Assembly: GCA_045578305.1 (NCBI GenBank)
Contig: JAZNKA010000042.1
Coordinates: forward strand, 1 to 18,021
From: SIG440 sp045578305
GTDB lineage: Bacteria > Bacillota > Clostridia > Monoglobales > Monoglobaceae
Direction of reading: 5' to 3'
DNA: 18,021 nucleotides
Shown: positions 6,244-13,874 of the stretch, piece by piece
How positions within the stretch are numbered: the stretch's first letter is position 1
Layout: every line of letters begins with the position of its first letter
The notes under the pieces: generated by a model
Told to the model about the DNA's origin: nothing
Databases searched by the model: none
The model's input: only the letters and a program-made list of their open reading frames with translations
Program-made: the position numbers and the translations under genes

Positions 6244-8808
6244 TTATATGTTCTCGATTTCTTTCATATACTCAAGAAGTCTTTTCCACGCATCAAGATA
6301 GCATTTTTTGTAATAAACATCAAGCGAATCTGCGTTCTTTCGCTCCAGAATCTTTATCTCGCGGTTGGTGATTTTTATCTGATTTCTGACATACCTTTCG
6401 GTCCAGCCGATATTTGTGTGCAAATCAACAAAAAACCGATATGTCGTGATTGTTCCTGCAAGGATTGTCTTTTTTACATGCTCGGCAGTAAATCGCGAAT
6501 GGTCAACTCGGTGCAAAACCTTTGCCCTTGGCTGAAGACCGATGCCATAACCAATTTCAAGCATCTTGAAGGCAAGTGCAGTCTCCTCGCCGCCTGCAAA
6601 ATCGTTGCCAACCCTGCCATAGCACATTCTGAATCCGCCCACGCTCCAGATGGCGCTGCGCCTTACGCTGTAGTTGGCGCCATAGGGGAATTCAAACTGC
6701 TGCGAAACCTCGCGGAAGGTGTTTCCCGCAATCTTGAACTGACTCCAAAGACTTTCCCACCCCTTGCGCACAACCTTTGGCGTAGGGAATGGTTTGTCAA
6801 GAATAACCTGCCCGCCCACAATGCCGACATGCGGATGATACTTAAATCCGCAAAAGATTTCTTCCAAAAGATAATAATCCGCCAATGCGTCGTCGTCCAG
6901 GAACAAAAGATACTCGCCCTTTGCATTCCACATTCCTGCGTTTCGGGCATACGAAAGTCCCTTTTGCGGTGCGCTGATATATCTGATGAAGCCCTCAAAC
7001 TCGCTGTACTTTCGCTGAAATTCCTCAACATCTGCGCGAATTCCCGATGTGAACGGGGCATTGTCAACGACAATAATTTCATATTCCTTTTTGCTTAAGG
7101 ACTGGCGTATAACCGACCAGATTGCATCAACCAACTTTTCGCCGCGCATATAGGTACAGATTATAATCGAAATTCGCTTTTCGGGCTTTGGCGGGTCATC
7201 AATCAATTCTTCAAGCGAGAACAGAATATTATTTTTTATCTTTCCGTCCAAAATCGAAAAGAGCGTCCTTGCGTCCGTTACCCCAAACCATCCTCGATAG
7301 TCGTCAAGCTTTTCAAGCTGCTCGCTTTTTTGGGTGGTCAGGCACAAATCAAAACCCTCGGCCGCATCCTTGTCAGCCTTTTTTGATACCAGAACTCTTG
7401 CCGAAAAGTCTTTGGCTTTTGCCAGTCTTTCTTTATCGGGACTGTCGCCGAAATATGCATAGCAAAAACACGAATAGTTTTTTCCAAAGCTTATCGAAAG
7501 AGCCTGGTCAAAAGTCATCATGGTATGACCTGCATTTTCAATTTGTTTGCAAAATCCTTTGTAAAGGCTATCGTTCTCATCCTCAGCCTCAACAACCCAG
7601 ACAAGTGCCGAATTGTAAAAATCGCGCCTGAAATCATCAAAAACCATCAGCTTGTAACGATTTTTTGTTATGCCAAGCTGTTTGTCGTGTGCTGTCAGCG
7701 ACTCGTCATGTATGCGGTAAAGATATATCGGTTTTTGCTCGTCAATATGGTCAATTTTAAGAAGTGAATTAAGCCGCATCCAATAGTCATAATCCTCAAG
7801 ATTGGTGCGGAATTTTGAGTAATCCCCCAAAACATATGCCGCTCGGCTGCGGTACAAAAACGCCGCGCCAATGGTATTGTTGGCAAAGGTATTGAGGCAG
7901 TTTGTGGTCTTTGGCAGACAAACATTGCCCGAAAAAAGCGGCTTTTCAAACCAAAAATGTCCGCGCTTTATGTGCCCCTTTGCATCAATAAGCCGCATAT
8001 TCCCATAAACCATTGATACATCAGGCTTGCGTCTTATGTCCTCCACCATAATGCTTACGCAATCCGGGAGCATAATATTGTCAGCCGAGGTCCATGTAAA
8101 AAATTCGCCTTTTGCCTCGCAAAAACCTACCGAAAGTGCTGTCGGAAGCTTTTTGTTTTCCTGATTTATGATTCTTATTCTTGAATCCTTTTGGGCAAAG
8201 TTCTCGGCAATTTCCAAAGTTTTGTCGGTCGAGCCGTCGTTTACTATAATAAGCTCCAAATCACGATAAGTCTGACCAAGCACCGATTCAATGGACTGCG
8301 CAAGAACCTTTTCGCCGTTGAAAACCGGCAAAACAACCGATACCAGTCCGTCAACCTGCGGTACAGCAAAGTTTGCTGAAGTCTCGTCCGATGCATCACT
8401 CCTTGCAGATTTGTATCTCAAAAACTTTTGTGCACAAAGATGCATGCGGCGTTTTTTCTTGTTTGTAACATTTTCGCGATTTAAGCCTTCATTAAGACCT
8501 TTTCGAAGCGTCACCAAAAGACCCATCCGCTTGTAATCCGAGATTTCAAGCAGCGAGCGTATAAACGCTATGCCTGTTTTTTGCAAAAGCTTTTCTATTT
8601 TAAGACCCGTACGCCAGACCGAAGTCTCGTGCAAATCAAGCTCCTCCTGTTTGTGCTGCTTTGCCTCAAACTGAATTTGCATAATCGCATTCCGGTCCGC
8701 CTCGATTCGTTCTTCAAGGGACCTTATCTTTTCTTCTGCTTCTTTTAATTTTTCTTGGTTAGTTTTGTCTAACTCTTCTTTATTTCCCAAAAAATCGTTC
8801 ATTTCCAT
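6244..8808 (-). CDS. Double-domain GT2 glycosyltransferase with N-terminal coiled coil (paralogue 2)
   Basis: The 854-residue protein is clearly related to its downstream neighbour but has about 100 extra residues at the front. Residues about 10-60 are a highly charged heptad-like helix (EELDKTNQEKLKEAEEKIRS and on), probably a coiled coil. Domain 1 (about 156-370) has VSVVLPVFNGE, TWTSADN, and NLEDYDYWMRL. Domain 2 (about 545-790) has ISIIICTYMRGE, LDDDA (637-641) and GGEET (739-743). The coding start overlaps the end of the ABC ATPase gene: TGATG joins stop and start, which suggests translational coupling. I chose the ATG at 8808; a GTG at 8811 or the ATG at 8802 (better placed for AGGGTG) are equally possible. 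Likely role: cytoplasmic polymerisation or tailoring of a surface polysaccharide exported by a Wzt-type transporter. Coiled coils are known as length rulers in some ABC-exported glycans (WbdD); whether this one is such is only inference. Confidence 0.88.
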   Translation of the reverse strand: MEMNDFLGNKEELDKTNQEKLKEAEEKIRSLEERIEADRNAIMQIQFEAKQHKQEELDLHETSVWRTGLKIEKLLQKTGIAFIRSLLEISDYKRMGLLVTLRKGLNEGLNRENVTNKKKRRMHLCAQKFLRYKSARSDASDETSANFAVPQVDGLVSVVLPVFNGEKVLAQSIESVLGQTYRDLELIIVNDGSTDKTLEIAENFAQKDSRIRIINQENKKLPTALSVGFCEAKGEFFTWTSADNIMLPDCVSIMVEDIRRKPDVSMVYGNMRLIDAKGHIKRGHFWFEKPLFSGNVCLPKTTNCLNTFANNTIGAAFLYRSRAAYVLGDYSKFRTNLEDYDYWMRLNSLLKIDHIDEQKPIYLYRIHDESLTAHDKQLGITKNRYKLMVFDDFRRDFYNSALVWVVEAEDENDSLYKGFCKQIENAGHTMMTFDQALSISFGKNYSCFCYAYFGDSPDKERLAKAKDFSARVLVSKKADKDAAEGFDLCLTTQKSEQLEKLDDYRGWFGVTDARTLFSILDGKIKNNILFSLEELIDDPPKPEKRISIIICTYMRGEKLVDAIWSVIRQSLSKKEYEIIVVDNAPFTSGIRADVEEFQRKYSEFEGFIRYISAPQKGLSYARNAGMWNAKGEYLLFLDDDALADYYLLEEIFCGFKYHPHVGIVGGQVILDKPFPTPKVVRKGWESLWSQFKIAGNTFREVSQQFEFPYGANYSVRRSAIWSVGGFRMCYGRVGNDFAGGEETALAFKMLEIGYGIGLQPRAKVLHRVDHSRFTAEHVKKTILAGTITTYRFFVDLHTNIGWTERYVRNQIKITNREIKILERKNADSLDVYYKKCYLDAWKRLLEYMKEIENI

Positions 8809-10040
8809 CACCCTATTGATACATCAGCGGGCTCTTTCAGCACGCCAAAATATTCGCGGTCGGTAAGTATCTTTATATAAGCCGACCCCTCGATATAGTC
8901 AAAATAGCTGATTGGCAGCGAATCTCGATGCTCCAGCCCGGTTGTAAGTGTATATTCGCCGCAGTTTAAAAATGCATTAAATTTGAATATGACATGGTTT
9001 CGCCCTGTAGTTTTAAAACGCATATCAAAGTCATGAAGTGCAAAAACCACCAAATCCGTACCGCTTTTGTCCTTGAGCGAAATCGCAAGACCGGTGTTCT
9101 CGAGGTCCGCATCATCAGGGATGTCAACCGTCACCTCAACGGTAATCTCATCACCCGAATTAAATATCTCGGTCTCGTCGTCGCCTTTAAATACGCGCAC
9201 ATTTTTTACTGTTCCTATATCGTCTCCAAAGCGGTTTATTGGCTCAAACTCTTTTTCAACAATCTCTTCGCGTTCCTTTTTCTTTTTGTTTATTACCGCC
9301 AGAGCATCGGTCTCGTTGCTTGTAATAAACTCCATATATTTTGACGAAACGCTGTTTACGTCGCCGTCCATAACAACCTTGCCCCCGTCAAGCCAGATTG
9401 CACGGGTGCAAAAACGACGCACTGCATCAATATCGTGGCTGACAAAAAGGATTGTTTTTCCGCGCTCCTTCATTTCTTCAAATTTGTTGTAGCACTTTGC
9501 CTGAAATCGATAGTCCCCGACTGCAAGAGCCTCGTCAACAATCAAGATTTCGGGGTCGGTGTTGATTGCCACCGCAAATGCAAGCCGCACAAACATACCG
9601 CTTGAATAATTTTTGACCGGCTGATTGATAAAGTCACCAATCTCGGCAAATTCGCATATTTCGTCAACCTTTTTTGCCATTTCTTCGCGCGGGATACCCA
9701 TAATCGTACCATTGAGGTAAATATTTTCAATCCCGCTGTATTCGGGGTTAAAGCCCGTCCCAAGCTCCAGAAGCGCCGAAACACTTCCGCCCATCCTTTT
9801 TTCGCCCGAGGTCTGATTTATTACCCCGGTCAGGATTTTAAGAAGTGTTGATTTTCCCGAGCCGTTTTTTCCTATTATCCCGACAGTTTCGCCCTTTTCG
9901 ATTTCAAACGAAACCCCCGAAAGCGCATAAAAATCCCGGATTTTGTGAGCATAACGCTTTGGAAAAAGCGCTTCTTTCACTCTCTCGCCGGGGTTTTTGT
10001 ACATTTTATATACTTTTGTAAGTTCTTTTACTTTTATCAT
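8808..10040 (-). CDS. Wzt/TagH-type ABC polysaccharide exporter, ATP-binding subunit with C-terminal extension
   Basis: The 410-residue protein powers export of a lipid-linked polysaccharide or teichoic acid across the membrane. The N-terminal ATPase (about 1-240) has Walker A GKNGSGKST (57-65), ABC signature NYSSGM (about 144-149), Walker B ILIVDEAL (165-172) and the switch histidine in FVSHD (H202). The insert ALFPKRYAHKIRDFYAL before Walker A is typical of this subfamily. Residues about 255-410 form a separate beta-rich region (from INRFGDDIGTVKNVRVF), as in Wzt C-terminal domains that recognise the glycan end. No partner permease (Wzm/TagG) lies in the window. Start: a longer frame opens at 10067 inside folA, but the ATG at 10040 follows GAGAGG at good spacing and gives the usual MIKVKELTKVYK beginning. 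It begins 4 bases after folA stops and overlaps the next glycosyltransferase, so these genes form one transcription unit. Confidence 0.93.
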   Translation of the reverse strand: MIKVKELTKVYKMYKNPGERVKEALFPKRYAHKIRDFYALSGVSFEIEKGETVGIIGKNGSGKSTLLKILTGVINQTSGEKRMGGSVSALLELGTGFNPEYSGIENIYLNGTIMGIPREEMAKKVDEICEFAEIGDFINQPVKNYSSGMFVRLAFAVAINTDPEILIVDEALAVGDYRFQAKCYNKFEEMKERGKTILFVSHDIDAVRRFCTRAIWLDGGKVVMDGDVNSVSSKYMEFITSNETDALAVINKKKKEREEIVEKEFEPINRFGDDIGTVKNVRVFKGDDETEIFNSGDEITVEVTVDIPDDADLENTGLAISLKDKSGTDLVVFALHDFDMRFKTTGRNHVIFKFNAFLNCGEYTLTTGLEHRDSLPISYFDYIEGSAYIKILTDREYFGVLKEPADVSIG

Positions 10041-10044
10041 ACTG

Positions 10045-10536
10045 TCAACCTCTCGCATAGGTAACAAATGTTATATAAAGTCCCTTTGCGGTCAGAACTT
10101 TCTCCTCGCTGATAACTTTCCAGTCGGGCATATCATCAAGATTCGGGAAGAACCTGTCCGCATCATATTCATTGTCGATTTTTGTAATAAAGGCGCAATC
10201 ACAAAGCGGCTCCATCTGTTTGTAAACCGCCGCGCCGCCTATTATAAAGATATCCTCGTTGCTGTATTCTTTTTTTGCCGCCTCTATTGCTTTTTCAATG
10301 CTGTCAACAACCGTCACACCATCGGGCGCAAAGCTTTTGTCACTTGTCATCACAACATTAAGCCGGTTTGGAAGCGGCTTTTGATTGGGAAACGACAAAA
10401 AAGTATTTTTGCCCATAATCACAGCTTTTCCGCGCGTTGTTTCTCTGAAAAACTTCATATCCTCGGGGACATGGTCAAGAAGGCCATTGTCCTTGCCAAT
10501 CCCCCAGTTTTTGTCAACCGCCGCAATCATTTTCAT
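10045..10536 (-). CDS. folA: Dihydrofolate reductase
   Basis: DHFR reduces dihydrofolate to tetrahydrofolate with NADPH, restoring the cofactor used up by thymidylate synthase. The 163 residues match the normal length. Visible signatures: MIAAVDKNWGIGKDNGL at the start (substrate and Met20-type loop), PEDMKFF with D26 at the place of the catalytic acid, GKAVIMGKNTF for NADPH binding, and IFIIGGAAVYKQM. The first ATG (10536) is used here; the ATG two codons in is also possible and gives the more common MIAAVDKNW beginning. It lies 28 bases downstream of thyA, the classic pair, and 4 bases before the Wzt-type ATPase gene, so expression of folate and glycan genes is probably linked. Confidence 0.96.
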   Translation of the reverse strand: MKMIAAVDKNWGIGKDNGLLDHVPEDMKFFRETTRGKAVIMGKNTFLSFPNQKPLPNRLNVVMTSDKSFAPDGVTVVDSIEKAIEAAKKEYSNEDIFIIGGAAVYKQMEPLCDCAFITKIDNEYDADRFFPNLDDMPDWKVISEEKVLTAKGLYITFVTYARG

Positions 10537-10564
10537 AATGCCTTTTTCCTCTCAATCGGTATTT

Positions 10565-11395
10565 TTAGATAGCGATAGGAATGTTTTTTATCTGCTCGCC
10601 TTTTTGGTAGTTTTCCAAAACAAAATCATCCACCGTAAAGTCATAAAAGTTTTTGATTTCCTTGTTCATCACAAGGTTAGGCGCAGCAAACTGTTCTCTT
10701 GAAATAAGCTCCTTCACTATCGGTATGTGTCTGTCGTATATATGAGCATCGGCAATAACATGCACCAATTCTCCTGCCTCAAGACCGCTTACCTGAGCAA
10801 ACATCAAAAGAAGTGCGGAGTACTGCACAACATTCCAGTTGTTTGCCGCCAAAACATCCTGCGAACGCTGATTTAAAACCGCATTTAGCTTATTTCCCGA
10901 GACATTGAAGGTAACGCTGTAAGCACAAGGATAAAGATTCATCTCGGAAAGGTCTTGGTGGACATAGATATTTGTCATAATTCTTCGGCTGTAAGGGTTA
11001 TTTTTAAGGTCAAAAAGCACACGGTCAACCTGGTCAAACTCGCCCTCGGGGTATTTGTGCTTTACCCCCATCTGATAGCCGTACGCCTTGCCGATTGAGC
11101 CATTTTCGTCAGCCCAGCTGTCCCAGATGTGACTGTTTAAGTCGTTGATATTGTTGGACTTTTTCTGCCATATCCAAAGAACCTCGTCAATCGCACTTTT
11201 GAGGTATGTCGGGCGAAGTGTAAGAATCGGAAACTCTTTTGAAAGGTCATACCGATTTACCACGCCGAATTTTTTTATTGTATGCGCAGGAGTGCCGTCT
11301 TCCCACCTGGGTCTGACATCACATTCGGTATCAGCCCAGCCGTTTTCGATTATATCACGGCACATAGTGATAAAAAGTTCATCTGCTTTGCTCAT
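10565..11395 (-). CDS. thyA: Thymidylate synthase (ThyA family)
   Basis: ThyA makes dTMP from dUMP using methylene-tetrahydrofolate, yielding dihydrofolate for the folA product next door. The 276-residue protein has RPTYLKSAIDEVLW, the catalytic cysteine C157 in NLYPCAYSVTFNV, QRSQD for dUMP phosphate binding, and HVIADAHIYDRHI near the C-terminus. Two segments differ from the familiar E. coli type: PCAYSVTF in place of PCHxxxQF, and VLAANNWNVVQY in place of the usual LGLPFNIA-Y. This points to a divergent ThyA subgroup rather than a broken enzyme, since the cysteine, QRS and histidine/tyrosine residues remain. AAGGTGA stands just before the ATG. It is the first gene of the minus-strand block thyA-folA-ABC-GT-GT-kinase. 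Upstream lies copy B of the foldback element; I found only a weak promoter-like sequence there. Confidence 0.95.
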   Translation of the reverse strand: MSKADELFITMCRDIIENGWADTECDVRPRWEDGTPAHTIKKFGVVNRYDLSKEFPILTLRPTYLKSAIDEVLWIWQKKSNNINDLNSHIWDSWADENGSIGKAYGYQMGVKHKYPEGEFDQVDRVLFDLKNNPYSRRIMTNIYVHQDLSEMNLYPCAYSVTFNVSGNKLNAVLNQRSQDVLAANNWNVVQYSALLLMFAQVSGLEAGELVHVIADAHIYDRHIPIVKELISREQFAAPNLVMNKEIKNFYDFTVDDFVLENYQKGEQIKNIPIAI

Positions 11396-11465
11396 AAAAT
11401 CACCTTGTTTTTTACTCTTTAAAATTTATCTGTAATTTTTTTCTCAAATCCTGGTCGTAATGATG

Positions 11466-11632
11466 TTAAAGAATATGTGCCTATATCCATTTCAGGATAT
11501 AGGTCGGAGAGTTTTTAAAGAGAAAATTTTTTAGGAAGGCAAGGCAAAAGCGCAGGGAATACTTTGTGTATTCGCGAGCATTTTAACGCATCATTACAAA
11601 AAATTTTCCTTTTAAAACCACATATTATTTAA
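11466..11632 (+). repeat. Foldback (structured) element, copy B, between gyrB and thyA
   Basis: The element is read on the plus strand, opposite to the flanking genes. The outer arm TTAAAGAATATGTG (11466-11479) pairs with CACATATTATTTAA (11619-11632) with one mismatch. A 9-bp side hairpin CCTATATCC/GGATATAGG (11480-11503) follows, then the purine stretch CGGAGAG. An inner helix built on GAAAATTTTTT and AAAAAATTTTCC comes next, and then the 48-base core (11540-11587) identical to copy A. The arms have different sequences from copy A yet form the same branched plan. It occupies most of the 253-base gap between gyrB and thyA, where no gene is visible. Confidence 0.72.
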
Positions 11633-11648
11633 CAGCTTTATGACCTTA

Positions 11649-13580
11649 TTATATATCTAAGTTAACAACAGTCTTGGAGTATTCCTCAATAAAGTCGCGT
11701 CTTGGCTCGACCTTGTCGCCCATAAGGATAGTGAAAGTCTCGTCTGCACGTCGTGCATCCTCAAGGTCAACCCTCAGCATAACTCTCTTTTCGGGGTCCA
11801 TTGTGGTTTCCCAAAGCTGTTCGGGGTTCATTTCACCAAGACCCTTGTATCTTTGGATTGATGCATCGGGGATTTCCGCAAGTGCTTCTTTAAGGTCGTC
11901 GTCGTTGTAGGCATAAATCACCTTTTTACCCTTGTAAACCTTGTAAAGCGGCGGCTGAGCGATGTAAACATGCCCCTCCTCAATCAAAGGCTGCATATAT
12001 CTGAAGAAGAATGTCAGAAGAAGAGTACGGATGTGTGCGCCATCGACATCGGCATCGGCCATAATAACAACCTTGCCATAACGGATTTTCGAAACATCAA
12101 AATCGCTGCCGATACCTGCACCGATTGCGGTGATAACAGGAAGAAGCTTTTCGTTGCCGAAAACTTTGTCAATCTGTGATTTTTCGACATTAAGCATCTT
12201 GCCCCAAAGTGGCAGAATTGCCTGGAAGCGTCTGTCACGGCCCTGCTTTGCACTTCCGCCCGCCGAGTCACCCTCGACGATATAAATCTCGGTAAATTCG
12301 GTATCTCTTGACGAACAGTCTGCAAGCTTACCCGGCAGGGTGCTGCTTTCAAGTGCGGATTTTCTTCTTGTATTTTCTCTTGCGCGTTTTGCCGCCTCGC
12401 GCGCTCTTGACGCGGTAAGCGCTTTTTCAACGATTATCTTTGCAACTGCGGGATTTTCTTCCATAAATTCGCTCAGCTTTTCGTTGAGCATTTTTTCGAC
12501 AATTGTACGCATCTCGCTGTTGCCAAGCTTTGTTTTTGTCTGACCCTCAAACTGCGCCTCGGTCACTTTTACCGAAATTATACACGCCAGACCCTCGCGC
12601 ACATCCTCACCCTTAAGGTTTTCGTCATTTTCCTTAAGCATTTTGTACTTTCGGGCATAGTCATTTATTACCTTGGTCAGCGCCGCACGAAAACCTGTTT
12701 CGTGTGTTCCGCCCTCGGTGGTGTTGATGTTGTTTGCAAAACTCTGTATATCTTCGGTGTATCCGTCGTTGTACTGAAGTGCAACCTCTGCCTCGGAATT
12801 TTCGCGGATAGAATTTACATAAATAACCTCTTCATGAATAGGGGTCTTGTGACGATTGAGGTACTGAACAAACTCGCGTATACCGCCCTCATAATGAAGA
12901 ACCTCTTCCCTCAAAACGCCCTTTTCATTGGGTCTTTCGTCTTTTAAAATAATTTTTACGCCTGCATTCAAAAATGCCTGCTCGCGAAGTCTTTTGTGAA
13001 GAATTTCAAAATCATATTCAAGCTCTTCGAAAATCTCGGCATCGGGTTTGAAATGAACAAAAGTTCCTGTCTTGTCGGTTTTGCCGATGACTTTAAGATT
13101 TTCCTGCTTTTCGCCTCTTATATACTTCTGATAGTGGATATTCTCGCCGTCATAAACCTCGACCTCCAAAAATTCGGAAAGAGCGTTTACAACCGACGCA
13201 CCAACACCGTGAAGTCCACCCGAAACCTTGTATCCGCCGCCGCCAAACTTGCCGCCTGCGTGAAGAACTGTAAATACAACTTCAACCGCCGGAAGACCGG
13301 TCTGTGCCTGAACGCCAACAGGTATACCACGCCCGTCATCAAGAACTGTGATGGAGTTATCCTCTTTTATTGTTACAATTATCTCCTTGCAGTATCCCGC
13401 CAATGCCTCGTCAATCGAGTTGTCCACAATCTCATAAACAAGATGATGAAGACCCCTTGCTGTTGTCGAGCCGATGTACATACCGGGTCTCTTTCTTACC
13501 GCTTCAAGTCCCTCAAGAACTTGAATCTGGCTTTCGTCATAGGTTGTTTCAACCGGTACATTTGTAATGTTTTCGGACAT
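11649..13580 (-). CDS. gyrB: DNA gyrase subunit B
   Basis: GyrB is the ATPase subunit of gyrase and drives negative supercoiling together with GyrA, whose gene is not in the window. The 643-residue protein has the normal length for Gram-positive GyrB. N-terminal ATP site: YEIVDNSIDEA, DDGRGIPV (81-88), GGLHGVGASVVNALS (121-135) and the switch segment QTKTKLGN. Toprim domain: EGDSAGG (436-442), PLWGKMLNVEK and DADVDGAHIRTLLLTFFFR (D509, D511, D513 for metal). C-terminal QRYKGLGEMNPEQLWETTM is typical of GyrB. An AAGG-type ribosome site precedes the ATG at 13580. It lies 33 bases downstream of remB and so ends the dnaN-recF-remB-gyrB run. Base composition is richer in G+C than in recF and dnaN. 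Confidence 0.98.
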   Translation of the reverse strand: MSENITNVPVETTYDESQIQVLEGLEAVRKRPGMYIGSTTARGLHHLVYEIVDNSIDEALAGYCKEIIVTIKEDNSITVLDDGRGIPVGVQAQTGLPAVEVVFTVLHAGGKFGGGGYKVSGGLHGVGASVVNALSEFLEVEVYDGENIHYQKYIRGEKQENLKVIGKTDKTGTFVHFKPDAEIFEELEYDFEILHKRLREQAFLNAGVKIILKDERPNEKGVLREEVLHYEGGIREFVQYLNRHKTPIHEEVIYVNSIRENSEAEVALQYNDGYTEDIQSFANNINTTEGGTHETGFRAALTKVINDYARKYKMLKENDENLKGEDVREGLACIISVKVTEAQFEGQTKTKLGNSEMRTIVEKMLNEKLSEFMEENPAVAKIIVEKALTASRAREAAKRARENTRRKSALESSTLPGKLADCSSRDTEFTEIYIVEGDSAGGSAKQGRDRRFQAILPLWGKMLNVEKSQIDKVFGNEKLLPVITAIGAGIGSDFDVSKIRYGKVVIMADADVDGAHIRTLLLTFFFRYMQPLIEEGHVYIAQPPLYKVYKGKKVIYAYNDDDLKEALAEIPDASIQRYKGLGEMNPEQLWETTMDPEKRVMLRVDLEDARRADETFTILMGDKVEPRRDFIEEYSKTVVNLDI

Positions 13581-13613
13581 AGTTTTTACCTTGCCTTTCT
13601 AAAAAATCAACTG

Positions 13614-13874
13614 TTAAAAATTCTCTCTTTTTTTAATTCTTCCAGCCAGTGCTTTGGTGGATATGTTTGTTATATAAACCGCCGACTGACCTTTTTCCTC
13701 GCATATTACAATGCTTTTGGGAAGTTCGTCAGAAACATTTCTGACAAATCCCTCTTCCTCGACAATCTTCAAAAATTCCTTGGAATATTTTGATACCGAT
13801 GTGCTTTCGAGGTCCAGGATAGATATTATATTTTTTGTGTTTACGACGGTTTCACGCCCTAAATGGAGGTACAT
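13614..13874 (-). CDS. remB: Extracellular matrix regulator RemB (YaaB, DUF370)
   Basis: The small 86-residue protein matches the DUF370/RemB family, usually encoded between recF and gyrB in Firmicutes. The start MYLHLGRETVVNTKNIISILDLE is the typical N-terminus, and TNISTKALAGRIKK resembles the usual C-terminal end. In Bacillus subtilis RemB influences expression of biofilm matrix genes; the related RemA is a DNA-binding protein. The gene overlaps the end of recF by 16 bases, with AGGGAG placed before the ATG inside recF, so translation is probably coupled. Function in this organism is inferred from family and position only. Confidence 0.9.
   Translation of the reverse strand: MYLHLGRETVVNTKNIISILDLESTSVSKYSKEFLKIVEEEGFVRNVSDELPKSIVICEEKGQSAVYITNISTKALAGRIKKRENF

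Noticed and set aside
10041..10067. Earlier in-frame start for the ABC ATPase inside folA
   Set aside because: The extra nine residues overlap folA and do not fit the family; GAGAGG stands before the ATG at 10040.
11396..11465. Promoter for thyA (TTGAGA, 17 bases, TTTTAA on the minus strand)
   Set aside because: The -10 box is poor and the region is A/T-rich enough to give such matches by chance.
12996..13793. Plus-strand open frame (265 residues) opposite gyrB and remB
   Set aside because: It spans two real genes and their gap on the other strand and has no recognisable domain; a shadow frame.
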